Shown one piece after another: positions 9,421 to 20,936 of a stretch of 64,000 nucleotides of DNA. The notes below the pieces were generated by a model that was not told where the DNA came from, searched no databases, and was given only the letters and a program-made list of their open reading frames with translations. This stretch comes from Acanthosepion esculentum (lineage: Eukaryota; Mollusca; Cephalopoda; Sepiida; Sepiidae): assembly GCA_964036315.1 (NCBI GenBank), contig OZ038485.1, forward strand, positions 102,124,341-102,188,340, read 5' to 3'. The position numbers and the translations under genes are program-made. Every line of letters starts with the position of its first letter. Positions within the stretch are counted from its first letter, which is position 1.

Positions 9421-11227
9421 TTTCTTTTCTTTTCATTTCTCTCTCCGTCTCTTTTTAGTTTTTAAGACTTGTTGAGTCACTCACATCATGCAAGCAGGTA
9501 TAGCAAGTAATAAAAACATACAAAGAAATAACACTAAAACATGTTAAATTGTAAATTAAGATCATATAATTTTTATTTATGTGTATTATGTGAACTGATA
9601 TCTGTGTATTTTAGTTATGTGTTTTAAGGTTGTATGTAATAGAAAGTCACTTCATCTTATGACAAGCAAAGTGCCGAGGAGGGAAAATGGGTGTCTTGAC
9701 TCTTTGAGGATCCATAGCAAAGAGAGTGAGTTCAGTGTTTTTTGGCACAAAGAATTCGTTTCTCAGGCAGGAAAATTTTCTGTTGCATGCTGGGAAAACT
9801 TATTTTGGTTTTATTTTAAACAAAGTTTTAATGTTATTTGTTTTATTTATGATTAATATTTTTATTTTTATTTATTAGTAATAATATCTCTACAGACTAA
9901 AACATGGATACCTATTTAAAATTACTCTTTTTGTTCATCTTACTTACTAATATTTTTTTATATTTTAACACGTTTCTATAGCAAATATATACTTTATTTG
10001 TTTAATTTTGCATAATGAAAATTAAAAACATTTGTTATGAGAGAAAAAAGAAAACTAAGATATTGACAAACGTAATGTTCTTTTTCCTGATATCGAGATA
10101 AAATTCAGTTTGTGAAAAATATAGTAGTAAAGTACTCTTATATTAGTCATATCTTATATAAAGATATTAAAATTTTGACGATTCTTATCCTGCTTATATC
10201 AAACAAAATTCATCCATTTTTCATTATCTTTGGCTCAAATCTTCTTCATAATTTTAACCAAATTTTGAACTTTCTAATTTTCAATGTTGAAAATATATTG
10301 TCTGTGTTCTTCCAGACTGTATTACATATTTTGGCAGTAAACACATTCTCTACTGAGACTTCAATCATAAAATTAATCTACCTTGTCTTTTAAACATCTG
10401 CTCTCAAACACTTCAAGACTGCAATTTTGTCAACAGATATGTAATGGATGTTGCCTGACTTCCTACCTCATTTTCTTATATGTGTAGCATTGCATCTCAG
10501 ATCAGACACCAGGTTCATTTGCAAGGTGCAGCTTCTTCCAGTCAAACACTTGCATCTTAATACAAGGAAAATAATTATTTGGCCAGATTGTTAAACTAGA
10601 AATAAAACCACAAGACAAAATTATAGCAGTGTGCAAATTTTATTCAGCTGCAACCTTCTCGTAAAGGTGAACTGTCTAATCAACATGTGCCTTTCTTTCA
10701 TGAGGCAGTCAAGTGGTCTTCTGTTTTGCTAGGTTGTTAGGGACCACTATTTTACAGAGAACCAGTCTTTTTTGTCCTGTAAGCTTTCGTCTAAAAAAAA
10801 ATGTAATTTATCAACAATCCAGGGTTCTTAGTCTGCTCCACTCATCTTGTTCTTGTGAGCTCCACTCCACTCAGCTGACCTTCTTTGTCAAGACGATAAT
10901 TGTGAAAACAATTTCTGTAACATCCTGCAGATGTCTCCTTAACAAGATATCAGCTGACAACTGATATCACTACATATGCTCTGTCAGTGGGGCCTAGACT
11001 ATACTGACTGTATCTTTTGCAAGAGGGTAAGAACCTGGTTCCAAAAGGAACCACCTATGTAGTAAATATTTACCTATCCCCAAACCAAATAAATGCTTAC
11101 AGACTCAAATATAATAAATGAAGAACCAAAAACAGCAACAACAAAAAAAAAGACAGATTTTGATATGTCATAGAATCAAACACCCCAACCTAATTTCATG
11201 TGTTATTGAGTACCTATTTTAGATTAG
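9421..11227. other. Unassigned A+T-rich region
   Basis: About 1.8 kb with ORFs of 79, 93 and 83 codons (9617, 10112, 10713, all plus). I recognise no family in them, and their composition looks like random translation of A+T-rich DNA. No repeats or promoters identified. Confidence 0.5.
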
Positions 11228-11312
11228 TTCAGAATTAGAAAGAGTCAGCTGAAATTTTTTGGACACATAATGAGGAAAGAGGGCTTGGAGAATTTGACAC
11301 TCACAGCTAAAT
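11228..11312 (+). mobile_element. LINE-A short fragment
   Basis: About 85 bases contain GAAAGAGTCAGCTGAAATTT and GGACACATAATGAGGAAAGA, the coding region for the FLGHIMRKEG motif of LINE-A. Confidence 0.7.
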
Positions 11313-12564
11313 CTAATAAAGTAGAAGGCAGCAAGTCATTGTTAGCAACAGGAAACCGAATTGTGTAATATTGCCAAAATATACTGAAAAAAAATATGTC
11401 CAATCATACAAATCTTTTTTTTTATTATTTGCTGAGTGATTTGCTCATGTCTCATATTACTTTTTCTTCTCAATTATTGTGGCATGCCAAGGATAAGACA
11501 GTTGGAATCAAAGGAGGAATAGATTTGTTCTCATATCTGTCCTCTGGCAAGTTTCTGAGATCAGATAATTGCCAAAAAAACATTCAATTACATAGTGATT
11601 GATTTTTTTTATCATACCCCAGATATAAGTTAAATAGTTGGAATTTCATCTGGAAAAACCAATGTTATTTAATTTGCAAAAGACAAAATTATTTTTACAA
11701 TTCAAAATACATTTCGACTTCAAAAAATAACCAGAGTGTTGATATTCTGTAAGAATAAAACAAATCGAACAAGCAATTATTTTTCTTTTTTTTATTATGG
11801 CTGTAAAATTAAAACTATTTTACCTCAATCATCAATCTTATCAAGGTCCAGTTAGTCCATGTGATACTAGTTTCTTTAAAAACATATTCAAGTGTTAAAA
11901 TGGTTTGGAAATTTAACTTTATATTGCATTGATTTTATCAGTCAAAGAAACTCTTTTCTTTTTAATTTTAATAAAAATAATCATGGGATGGGGAAAACAT
12001 CGGTATTTGTTGAGTGATCAGTTGTTGGTAAATTTTGTATGATTTAACAATAGAATGCTTAGAGAAATTGCCTTTGCACATTTTGAAAGAAAAAAAAATA
12101 AGCAGTACTCACTAATTTGCCAAGACTTTTTATTGTATTCACTGCAGTGTCTATTCTTTGACTGTTTGCCAAAAGAATAATTTTATTCAATATTTGATTT
12201 CTAGACTTTGAAAACATCTGTGTTCTTCTCTTCATTATTGTCAGCATTTTTGTTAAAAGTTACACCAACTTAATTTTCTCTGAAAATAAAGATTCAACAC
12301 AAATCTAAATAAATAGAAATTACTTCAATAGCCAATATCTAATCAAAAGTGGGTGTGACCACAAAAGAGAGAGCAAGAAAAAATAATCCACATATATAAA
12401 ACATAATGTCTATTAAGATAAAGACTTTACTGCATAACACAGCCACTCCTTGCTTAATGGCAGGAGTTTCATTCCAATGAGCTGGTCACTAAGTGAGAAA
12501 TTGTACCTGTATTAGTATTTTAGGTGTATGCAATAATAATGGAGGTTTCATCAGTGACAGACAC
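11313..12564. other. Unassigned A+T-rich region
   Basis: No recognisable element. ORFs of about 60-70 codons are not convincing. Confidence 0.5.
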
Positions 12565-12575
12565 AGGATCATTTA

Positions 12576-12606
<31 letters not shown>

Positions 12607-13413
12607 CGTATCACCCCAAGCAAGGCTGGTAGCCACTATCATGCATGGGGTTACAGAAGGGTTGGAGAAAGAGCAGATAGGAGTGGTAAAGGAGAGGATG
12701 TGGAGAAAGAGAAGGACGGAGGGTCGATCAAGGCAAGGGGGGTTACAGAAGATTTGGAGCGAGAGCAGATAGGAATGAAAGATGAAAGGATGTGGAGAAG
12801 GGAAGTGGATAGATCAAGGCAACTGGAGATGACGATTGATGCTACACTTAAACCGTTGGAGATTGTATTTGTCAGGGAAACAGTAATAGGGAAGGGAGTT
12901 CCATAGGCAAGATGTGTGAGACATGAAGCTATTGGAGTAGAAGAGACGTCTACATCTAACAGTTTCAACAGTGAAGGGGTGGGAACGGGATGCCAGCCTC
13001 GTAGGACGTTTAAATTCACGAGGCCTAGGGACAAGCGAAAGCAACTCCTCGGAGCAATTACCGTGAAAGTACTTGTAGAAAAGGCAGAGCGATGCAACAT
13101 CGCGTCTGTGAGAGAGCGACTGCAGACGAGATGACAGATCAGGGCCAATCACATTGCATATCCGTCTCTGGATCTTATCAAGAACCCTGAAGCAACCAGC
13201 AGGGGCCCCAGACCATATGTGGCAGCAATACTCCATGCAAGGGCGAATGGTCAATTTATAGACTTGGAGGATCGATTCCGGGGAGAAAAATTTCCTGGCT
13301 CGGCACAGGGAACCAACTTTTCTTGCGGTGGATGATGCAACTGACTCGATGTATTTGTTCCATCTCAGATCAGCGGACAGCGTGAGACCGAGCAGCCGCA
13401 GAGAGGAGAAAAA
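12565..13413 (-). mobile_element. LINE-B relic: longest readable ORF2 C-terminus
   Basis: On the minus strand a 146-codon ORF (12814-13254) encodes the end of a Jockey/CR1-type ORF2. Motifs in order are EYCCHIWSGAP, LDKIQRRICNVIG, LQSLSHRRDVASLCLFYKYF, LVPRPREFKRPTRLASRS and LQRFKCSINRHLQLP. Upstream codons to 13413 read WNKYIES and ARKVGSLCRARKF in a nearby frame. The stop is followed by the 3' UTR and a minus-strand A tail at 12572-12603. This is the least decayed LINE-B copy in the window, but the reverse transcriptase core is absent. It is a typical 5'-truncated insertion. Confidence 0.85.
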
Positions 13414-13700
13414 CAGAGAGAAGTATTAAATGGAAGTAGGACTAATAATAGAGAAGATATGAAAAAAATGTGTTCTTGGATACTGTCAATTATCAGATAG
13501 GATTCTTAGTTAAACTGAAAGAGAAGTCATTTAATATATTTAGTGTAGTTGGGTATGCACTGGCAGTACAAAGTAAGGAGGAAGAAATTGAAAAGTTTTA
13601 CTGCATACTGGACAATACCAATGCTCAATGCAAATCGCAGGAAATTACAATCCTTATGGGAGACCTGAATGCCAAAGTAGGGAATGGTGAAATTCTTCAT
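13414..13700 (+). mobile_element. LINE-A relic: APE-type endonuclease fragment
   Basis: Reads NIFSVVGYALAVQSKEEEIE and then ITILMGDLNAKVGNGE. The MGDLNAKVG motif is the conserved GDFNA segment of the apurinic-type endonuclease domain of non-LTR retrotransposons. The frame ends soon after, and the LTR-containing segment follows. It may belong to the same LINE copy as 14950-16268. Confidence 0.75.
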
Positions 13701-14205
13701 GTGTCATGTTCCTTCAGGACATAGGCAATCATGGCTCTCTACAATTTCCTCTTCTTCAATGCTCTGTTGTTCATGATGACGGTAGTCTTTGAATATAGAA
13801 TCCAGAGGTTGGCAGTGAATATTTCGAAGACGGTAGGGAAGCATAGTTCAGGTTAGCAGTGGATATCTCGATAAAGTAGCAGAGCGTAGTTCTTCCTTCT
13901 GTTCTGGTCATCTTTGGTTCTGACAGGTTGGCATTGGACATTTGGAGAGAGTAACCAAAATGGCCGCCTTTATACATGACGGATTGAATATTTCACGTCT
14001 CCTGATTGGCTAACCTTCTTTTGGGGAACTATAAAGTGAGTAAAGTCATTTGGGTTGGATCACTAGTATATAATGGTACACAAAAATTGTAACAGTTTTG
14101 TTTTTTGCTATTGTTCCCAAAATTTGTTCCACCATCCATTTACATAAGCTCGCTAAGTATGTGTCATATAGGAAGAAAATGTGTAACTACTGACACGGAA
14201 GTTAG
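13701..14205. other. Unassigned, three imperfect internal repeats
   Basis: Contains three related stretches starting GGTTGGCAGTGAATATTT, GGTTAGCAGTGGATATCT and GGTTGGCATTGGACATTT between about 13807 and 13945. This could be internal sequence of an LTR element or another insertion. It ends at the start of the LTR-like unit. Confidence 0.4.
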
Positions 14206-14736
14206 TGTGACACTCTGGACTTATGAATATATATCTTTCCTGCCAGGTGTATAAATAGCAGTGTCAGGCTACTGACTGGAGTGATTATTGAGTGTCTATT
14301 GAGTGGAACTATCCAGTCAAATTAGTGTGAATTATTGTGTGTTGATGAGTTGTTTTGTGATGTCAGTGAACACTTGTTGCCACTTTTGTAATGTCAATGA
14401 ATACTTGTCACTTTCATAATGCTCATTTTAGTAGAGACTTTGTAATCACAGATACAACTATAGTAATGCCATTGAACAATACTGGTGTCAGACACTTTTG
14501 AATAACACTCACAGTAATAGTACTTGTTCGATAATACTTTCTCAAAAAGTAACCACTGAATAGTGATCCGGATAGTAATCCATATAGTGATCACTTAGAC
14601 GCCACACTAATTCCCATATGTACATTTCCTTTACCATCACGTGATCTACTTATTCAAAATGGGATTGCTTGTGTTTGCTCTCTGGTGATCTGTGTTCAAA
14701 CTCCAGTGTCGACACACACTTTATTCTTGTATCACA
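14206..14736 (+). mobile_element. LTR copy 1 of a dispersed LTR family
   Basis: Begins TGTGACAC and ends GTATCACA, a near-perfect terminal inverted repeat. TATAAATA at 14250-14257 would serve as a promoter TATA box for the plus strand. A second partial copy lies at 33262-33690. The flanking pentamers (GTTAG and ATTTG) do not match, so it may be one LTR of a deleted element rather than a clean solo LTR. Confidence 0.65.
14250..14257 (+). promoter_or_regulatory. Putative LTR TATA box
   Basis: TATAAATA about 45 bp inside the LTR copy, in a position and orientation suitable for starting transcription in the LTR. Not tested. Confidence 0.4.
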
Positions 14737-14949
14737 ATTTGGTTTTTGATTTAGGATTTACCGGACGTTAAGCCGAGCCACATTACTAACAAGGTATTCA
14801 CTGAAATGGTTAATTATCTCTGGTTGACTTTTACTTCTCTGTTCTTGTACAGCATTTATTTGCGATTGCAATTAAATACTGTTTTATTTTAACATTGAAG
14901 TATCGAGTTATACTTAATCATTAAAGGCCACCATACGTCACAAAATTAT
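14737..14949. other. Unassigned spacer after the LTR
   Basis: No primer-binding site for a host tRNA was obvious after the LTR end. Contains A+T-rich DNA up to the LINE-A reverse transcriptase. Confidence 0.4.
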
Positions 14950-16268
14950 GTTACAAAGCAAATAGAACAAAGCAGCAGGACCAGATGTAATTATAATAGA
15001 GATGCTGGCAGCCTTAGAGAATTTCAGCTTTGACAAAATTACAGAAATTATATATACAACAGCAGTGATATACCAGAAGACTTGAGTAACTCCATTTTCA
15101 TAGTGCTATCTAAAAAAAAACCCAGATACAAACAAATGTGAACTCCATCAGACAATCAGCAGAATGAGACACACAAAAAAATGAACCAAATTCTGATGAC
15201 TGGAACATGTAGCAGAATTAGACCAGAAATGGCGCAAGAACAGTGTGCTTTTGTTAAAGACACTGGGACAAAATATGAAATATTCATACTCAGAATATCA
15301 GAAAGAGCAATAGAAATGCAGAGAGATGTATATCTGTGTTTTATAGATTTAGCAAAAGCATTTGATAAAGTACGGCACAAAGAATTGTTTGAACTGCTAG
15401 GTAAGCTTGATTCATTTAGGAAAAATATTAGAATAATCCAGAACTTATACTGGATTATTAAACTGTCTGAATACAAATAGAAAATTTATTCAGTAAATAT
15501 ACAAAAATAAAAATATGTGTAAGACAAGGATGTGTCTTCTCATTGGACTTATTCAAATGTTACATTGTGATCCTGAAAAAATTACAAGTCCTATCGGGGT
15601 TTATTATTGGCAGACACAATCTTAAACATATAAGATAGGAAAATGACACAGTATTAACAGCAGGCACAGAAAGGAAACTACAGGATCTCCTCCAGAAATT
15701 GAGAAGAAAGAACTAAATATCAGTTGTAAGAAGGCAGAACAATGCAAGTCACAAATTGAACATGTCACAATCAAGCAAGTACAAAAATCTATATACCAAG
15801 AAAGTGTTTTAACAGAGTATGGAAAGTGTAACACCAAAATCCAAAGGCACACTGGAATAGGAAAAGGTGCCTTCCAAAAGCTAAGCTAAGTATTAAGAAA
15901 CAGGAAAAGAATAGAGTACTAAGCTGTTATGTAATATCAGCCCTCCTAGATGACAGTGAATGCTGAACAATCTTTTCGCAGTTGAAGAAAGGGCTTGAAG
16001 ATACAGAAATGTTGTTCTACAGAAGAATACTGAGAATACTATGGACTGAACATGTGAGCAATGAGGAAGTTTTAGGGAAACAAAAGGACACTTAGAATCA
16101 GAAAGAGATAGTTGAAATTTCTGAGGCACATAATGAGGAAAGAGGGCTTGGAGAATTTGACACACAGAACATATTGAAGGCAAGAGAGACAAAAGAAAGT
16201 AGTGGGTAAGGAAATTGTGGAGAGCCATAAATGCCCACGTCCTGAAAGGGCATGGCACATAGAAGAAG
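14950..16268 (+). mobile_element. LINE-A relic: reverse transcriptase and C-terminus
   Basis: The most complete RT-bearing copy. In order: AAGPDVIIIEML near 14970 (RT motif), EQCAFVKDTGTKYEIFIL, then CFIDLAKAFDKVRHKEL near 15337-15390 with the catalytic aspartate motif A. The C-terminal region follows to 16268, with EATEMLFYRRIL and a frame-shifted version of the FLGHIMRKEG region. The YADD-type motif is degraded near 15635. Numerous stops. It ends in the AGAAGAAGAATAAT tail expected of the family. Confidence 0.85.
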
Positions 16269-16552
16269 AATAATGAGTTTGTGTCAACCAGCTTCACATA
16301 GCTTTAATGTCATTTTCTGTACCATTAGTAATATTTCTAATTTATTTCTAAATGTTTATACAGTACTGTAGTGTATTGAACCGTAAATGTAATGAACAGC
16401 TTTGAAGATCAGCTCTATATATTGTACATTATAAATTAATCTCAAATTAGATTAGTTCAATTACTAATTTGCATTAAAAAAAAATTCAAAAACATCATTT
16501 ACTCACTTCCATTTATTAGACATTGAATTGTATCACTTTGTGTCCTCCATAG
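16269..16552. other. Unassigned spacer
   Basis: A+T-rich, no feature recognised. Confidence 0.5.
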
Positions 16553-16745
16553 TTTGCCTGACTTTTTGACCAACCTAATGAACATTCATGAGTGTTCTTA
16601 AATTTAAAAATGTTGTAGAACCAATAACATTATTGCTTTTGTATATAAATACTTGTTACAAAATAAAATCCTTGCATTTGCCTTGATAAAGTCCCTTGGA
16701 GGACAAAATGCGTCAGCTAAGTTTTCCTTTTGACTTTATTCATTC
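16553..16745 (+). repeat. Hammerhead-like repeat, type 2, copy a
   Basis: Shares its length with the minus strand of 47925-48130: CCTAATGAACATTCATGA, then TTTGTATATAAATAC (TATA-like), then AAATAAAATCC. Its core at 16682-16714 reads CTTGATAAAGTCCC, then GGAGGACAAAATGCGTC. That resembles the CUGANGA-helix-GAAA arrangement of Penelope-type hammerhead sequences. The G before AAA is missing and U4-G5 is altered, so it should not cleave. Confidence 0.55.
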
Positions 16746-17297
16746 TATACATTACTTCCATTTGCATGCTGTAAATACAGTACATGCAAAATTTTAATTT
16801 GTTTGTTTTGATTCATTTTAAAGAAAGAAAATGATTACAATCAAAGTTTCATACAATATACAAAAGTGAATGGTTGGATACCTTTTTTAAATTTTTTTTT
16901 ACAAGATTTTAAAGCTGGTTGTATGTTTGTTAGGTGATCATTAAACAGGTAAGCTGTTTAAGTGACGAGTGGCTTTTAATATATTTTGTCTTTAACTTTT
17001 GTTGTACTCCTATTATTTCCCTTGCAATGACATCACTATTGAGTAAACTGAATAACTGACGATGCCAAGATGTTTACAAAGCTGGGATGTGAAAAGTCTA
17101 ACTCGATGAAAAGGCAGAGTACAACAATAATAATTTGTAAACATTACTTGTTTAATTAAGACTCTGTTAATAAGCAAATAGATAAAGTTAAAATATTGAG
17201 TGGAAAAAAAACAAAATTACATTTTCATGAAGTTAGAAACTTGTGAACCTTTTGTTAATGAAAACAAAGTTTAATATTGATGACAAATGATAAAAAG
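16746..17297. other. Unassigned A+T-rich region
   Basis: No recognisable feature. Confidence 0.5.
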
Positions 17298-17299
17298 TA

Positions 17300-18180
17300 T
17301 TAGGTTGTCACACATGAAATGACGGACTTTATAGGAAATGAATAAAACACTTCTGAAATTTTAAATAACTTATAGGCACAATACTGATGAATGACTGTTC
17401 TCCAATGTAATTCTAAATTGTTAATCCCATCTTTAAAAAAAACTCTCATCCTTTGATGTGATTTTTTTAACAGTTCAAATGCTTTGATTACCTCTTCCTT
17501 ATTGGAGAATGTTTTATTGCATATGAAAAGCTCAAAATACTTAAATAAGTGATAATCAGTAGGAGGTATATCAGGTGAATACAGAGGATGAGGTGAAATT
17601 TCATAATTCAGGCTATGTATCTTTTGGACAGTGGATTGCGAAGCTTGCGGTCGTGCATTGTGCACATCAAAATTGGGCCATCCCTATATGACAAGTCTAG
17701 GATGTTTCTTTTTTAACTTTTCGTGCATACATGCAATTTCTCCACAATACAAGGTTGCTGTTATTATTTTCCCTTGAGACAAGAATGAATACTGAATAAC
17801 TCCTTTGAAAGACCACCATACAGTAACTTTTTAGGGTGCAGTGGAGGTTTTGTGTATTGTTTTGGTGATTTACTTGCATCTAAGCACTGGCTTACTCTCT
17901 TATTGTTGTCAAAGAGTATCCACTTCTCATCACATGTAATGGTTTGATGCAAAAATGGTTCTTTTTCCTCAGTTTGTACTCGTACAGTAAGATTACTCAA
18001 CATTGTTTCATTGTAATCATTTTCATTGGGCTTGTGAGTAACAAGATATTGAAAGAAAAATTAACTGGAATCAAAAAGAGTCAGGAATAAGTCAAAAGTT
18101 TTTATATACTATGAAAGTTACTTCATTAAATGACAGGATCAATAATCAACACAAAATGTGTCATTTTATATATGACTTAA
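17300..18180 (-). mobile_element. mariner relic (minus strand)
   Basis: The left end starts TTAGGTTGTCACACATGAAA after TA; the right end near 18180 is a decayed inverse of it, again next to TA. On the minus strand the transposase C-terminal half is readable: TITCDEKWILFDNNKR (first catalytic acid), then HNARPQASQSTVQK, then HPLYSPDIPPTDYHLFKYF (second catalytic region). These are the hallmarks of a mariner/SETMAR-type DD34D transposase. The N-terminal DNA-binding half is lost and the frame is broken near 17690. Inactive. Confidence 0.85.
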
Positions 18181-18284
18181 TATATTAAAAATTTTATTTT
18201 ATCAATTAATCTTATTTAATTACTTAATACTTATATATAATATATATAACTTGTTTTTTGTTATTTATACTACTTTTATAGGAG

Positions 18285-18425
18285 CTATTGCCCTTATCTT
18301 TGTTGTTGTTATTACAGTGTTTAGGCCGCTGTACCCTCTGGCCTTCTTCAGGTGCATATTGTTCTGGGTAACCGAAAGGAATTCTGAACTGAACCCTTTA
18401 TTTAATCTACTAGAGTAGACTATAG
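18285..18425 (-). repeat. Penelope-like terminal repeat (P family), inverted partner
   Basis: Minus strand copy of the P family: AAATAAAGGGTTCAGTTC, then CACCTGAAGAAGGCC, a loop, then GCGGCCTAAACAC. The hammerhead-like GAAA is changed to TAAA. It faces the plus copy at 18571-18748 in a head-to-head pair. Confidence 0.65.
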
Positions 18426-18570
18426 AACAATTCCCTAGTGGATAAAAGCATTGGTTTGTGAATTTGCTAACCTAGTGGTTGTAAGTTCAATCCCTGGGTC
18501 AGCAGTAAATACTTGCACTCGATGGAAACAGGTGACCAACAACTGAACAATGCTAAGTAAAATAAAAATT
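18426..18570 (+). repeat. tRNA-derived SINE head
   Basis: CCCTAGTGGATAAAAGC resembles a pol III A box and GTTGTAAGTTCAATCCC a B box, about 50 bases apart. It sits directly upstream of a P-family tail, in the arrangement also seen at 24597 and (inverted) 55665. Confidence 0.55.
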
Positions 18571-18748
18571 AGACGCTATCCATAGACATGAGCAGTGGAA
18601 TAAGAACAGTCTACCCAGTAATTTAAATAAAGGGTTCAGTTCAGAATTCCCTGTAGGTTACCCAAATTGATATATACTTCAGGAAGGCTGGAGGGCACAG
18701 CGGCCAAAATGTTGTGATAACAAAGCAAAGATGGACAATAATATATAT
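18571..18748 (+). repeat. Penelope-like terminal repeat (P family)
   Basis: Reads AACAGTCTACCCAGTAATTT, AAATAAAGGGTTCAGTTC, CTTCAGGAAGGCTGG, then CAGCGGCCAAAATGTTG. The hammerhead-like core is damaged (CTTCAGGA and CAAA). It ends next to a short TA microsatellite. Confidence 0.65.
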
Positions 18749-18994
18749 ATATATACGATAGCATTCTTTTGTTGTAAGCTTTTATTTTAATAAGACGGAG
18801 AAATTATACACATGAAGTAAAATAAACTTAAATTAATACTATAGATCAGAGATAGATTATATTAAGACCCAGCAACCATTCCTTTTATTTACAGAGGGAA
18901 GGTTGCTTGGATTTAATATACAGGATCTCAAGCACTCTAATGGGAGTCTGAATGGGCTCTACTGATAAGTGAGAAATTTTTTTCACGCTATTTG

Positions 18995-19190
18995 AATTTA
19001 ATGTGGAACTAGAACAGTGAGTGAAATAAAGGGTTCAGTTTGACATTCCAACCACCTGAAGAAGGCAGGAGCGTACAAATATGGCAACAAAGATGAGGAC
19101 AATAGTCCAAATAATGTAAATTATGTACATAATACCTCATCTCAGAAATATAGGCAATATGTATATTTATTATATATACATATATATAGC
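18995..19190 (+). repeat. P-family repeat with hammerhead half deleted
   Basis: GGAACTAGAACAGTGAGTGA, then ACCTGAAGAAGGCAGGAG, but the second helix strand and GAAAC are deleted. The sequence jumps from GCGTACAAA directly to ATGGCAACAAAGATGAGGA. The tail AATGTAAATTATGTACATAA is kept. Confidence 0.75.
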
Positions 19191-19906
19191 TAGGTAATGA
19201 AATGTTTGATAGACAGTATGGATAATCCCAAGGAGGAGAGCTCAATGTAAAAACAGAACAAATATTAGTTAAATTAAAAAACACCCTTAAGAGTCCATAG
19301 ATTATATTTTATTTCCCCAAGAATGGAATTTTTTCCTGGTTAATCAGATCACATTTCCAAGCATAAAAGTAAATGGTTTAAAAATTTACATATTATTTTT
19401 ATACAAGTTTTTGAGGGGTAGTTTTAAGTTGGTCTCTTAAGGTTGTCTGTTTTTTTAATTTAACTTATATATATATATAAACATGTTATTGCTGTGACTC
19501 TTGATTTATTCCCAAATATAGGCCGTTAGTATGTAACTTTTTTAGTCCTACTAAGATTCTTTTGTAGAGATATGGCGATGTCGGGTGCCTCTTGCAGTAG
19601 TTGTTATATTAATAATAGTGAACGTACAATGTGTGGCCTCTTTGATGATTTTTGACACCTGCCCTACTAAGAAATGATTATATTCATTACACATTAGGTC
19701 AAATTCTGTGCCAACATCCTCAGGTTGATTAACCTCAAGACATCTCCCTAGAGTTTTTCCTACTCAACTCAATTCTGTTCAGTTTCTCTTACAATCAGGA
19801 ACTGCTTTCTTCTAGGGTGAACCATCTAGTTAGGTTTTCTCAGTTATTTTGTATAATGTTTTGACCTTCCACAGTGTGTTTTTGACACAAACCATATACC
19901 TCAGTA
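19191..19906. other. Unassigned, short TA tracts
   Basis: Includes small TA microsatellites near 19160-19190 and 19468-19482. No gene or recognisable element. Confidence 0.5.
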
Positions 19907-19925
19907 CACACACACACACACACAC
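19907..19925. repeat. CA microsatellite
   Basis: About nine CA units immediately upstream of the minisatellite. Confidence 0.85.
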
Positions 19926-19927
19926 TC

Positions 19928-20281
19928 ATCCTGGGTAAGACGTTAAACTACATCCACGACCTGGGTAAGACGATAAACTACATCCAGCAGCAAGGCCTCA
20001 GTTCAGGAGGTTTTGAGGAGCGTGGAACCACCTCTTAATTGCTGGTGTTCCCAGGTCCACCCTGACCCAGGGTGGTAGCACCTGTTAGGGTCCCAGCTAT
20101 GGGCAAATAGTTAACTCCCAGGCTATATCCGCGTCCTGGGTATGACAATAAACTACATCTGCGTCCTGGGTATGACGATAAACTACATCCAACAGCATCC
20201 CCAAATCCAGATCTCATCCTGGGTATGATGATAAACTACATCCGTGTCCTGGGTATGACGATAAACTACATCCAACACCAA
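19928..20281. repeat. GC-richer minisatellite with 30-32 bp unit
   Basis: Six copies of a unit containing CTGGGTATGACGATAAACTA plus CATCC. Pairs begin near 19930/19960, 20134/20165 and 20218/20248. Non-repetitive spacers separate the pairs. One holds the palindrome CCACCCTGACCCAGGGTGG (about 20057-20075). The block is markedly less A+T-rich than its surroundings. ORFs here are artefacts. Confidence 0.8.
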
Positions 20282-20424
20282 GACCTCTGATAATATGTTT
20301 TTGGAAAAATAATGTTGCCAGCTGTACAATTTAGAAAAAAAAGTTACTGGCTATATTTTTTTTATTTTAAAGAATAGTGTTGCCAGCTATATGTTTTCGA
20401 AAAATATTACCAGGATTTTTGGTA

Positions 20425-20605
20425 ATAATAATTTACTGATACAAGTCTTACCATTTAATCCATTGCTGGGGGAAGGTGGATTCATGCCTTTCCCAAGAGT
20501 ATTTGCATATAAATGAATATAACAAACCCAATTGGAACTTAGCTCTCCGATTTCCAATTCCAAGCCACTGTCCCTTACACCACCCACACATCCAAGCTTA
20601 CAGCA
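20425..20605 (-). repeat. tRNA-derived SINE (minus strand)
   Basis: On the minus strand: GGACAGTGGCTTGGAATTGG, then CCAATTGGGTTTGTTATATT, then TTGGGAAAGGCATGAATCC. This matches the SINE at 63835-63975, which keeps a clearer tRNA-like head. The B box is degraded here. Confidence 0.65.
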
Positions 20606-20639
20606 CCTGGTATTCGCAAACAGTCACCCATACAGGTAC

Positions 20640-20850
20640 TGACCAGGCTCAATGTTTAAAAATAGATAAGTTCACTTATCATCTGGTTCACACTCCTCCC
20701 CAGTCTTTTGAACAGGATTAGAGGTTTATTCATTGTTTTCTTTTTCGGATTGGTTTCTCAGTTCCTTCTGAAGTCTTTTCTTTCCTTTCCTGAGTAGTGC
20801 TTTAGTGGCAGTATTGCCTTGCTTGGGGTGAATTGATTAAAAAAATAAAT
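20640..20850 (+). mobile_element. LINE 3' UTR fragment (CTCCCCAGT subfamily)
   Basis: CTCCTCCCCAGTCTTTTGAA, GAGGTTTATTCATTG and TTGCCTTGCTTGGGGTGAAT with an A-rich end. Related copies lie at 43262-43372, 43445-43635 and 51780-51920. The terminal signature is the LINE-B one, so this is probably a related subfamily. Confidence 0.6.
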
Positions 20851-20897
20851 ATGGCCATAAACCTTCATCTGAGTAAGATGTGGCAGTCACCATATAT

Positions 20898-20902
20898 ATA
20901 TA

Positions 20903-20935
<33 letters not shown>

Positions 20936-20936
20936 C
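20898..20936. repeat. TA microsatellite
   Basis: Interrupted (TA)n. The YIYIYI-type ORFs across this and similar tracts are artefacts. Confidence 0.85.

Noticed and set aside
10112..10393. 93-codon ORF as a gene
   Set aside because: A+T-rich composition, no motif, no splice or promoter context; looks like chance.
14206..14736. Calling the LTR copy a clean solo LTR
   Set aside because: Flanking pentamers GTTAG and ATTTG do not match, so only an LTR-like unit is claimed.
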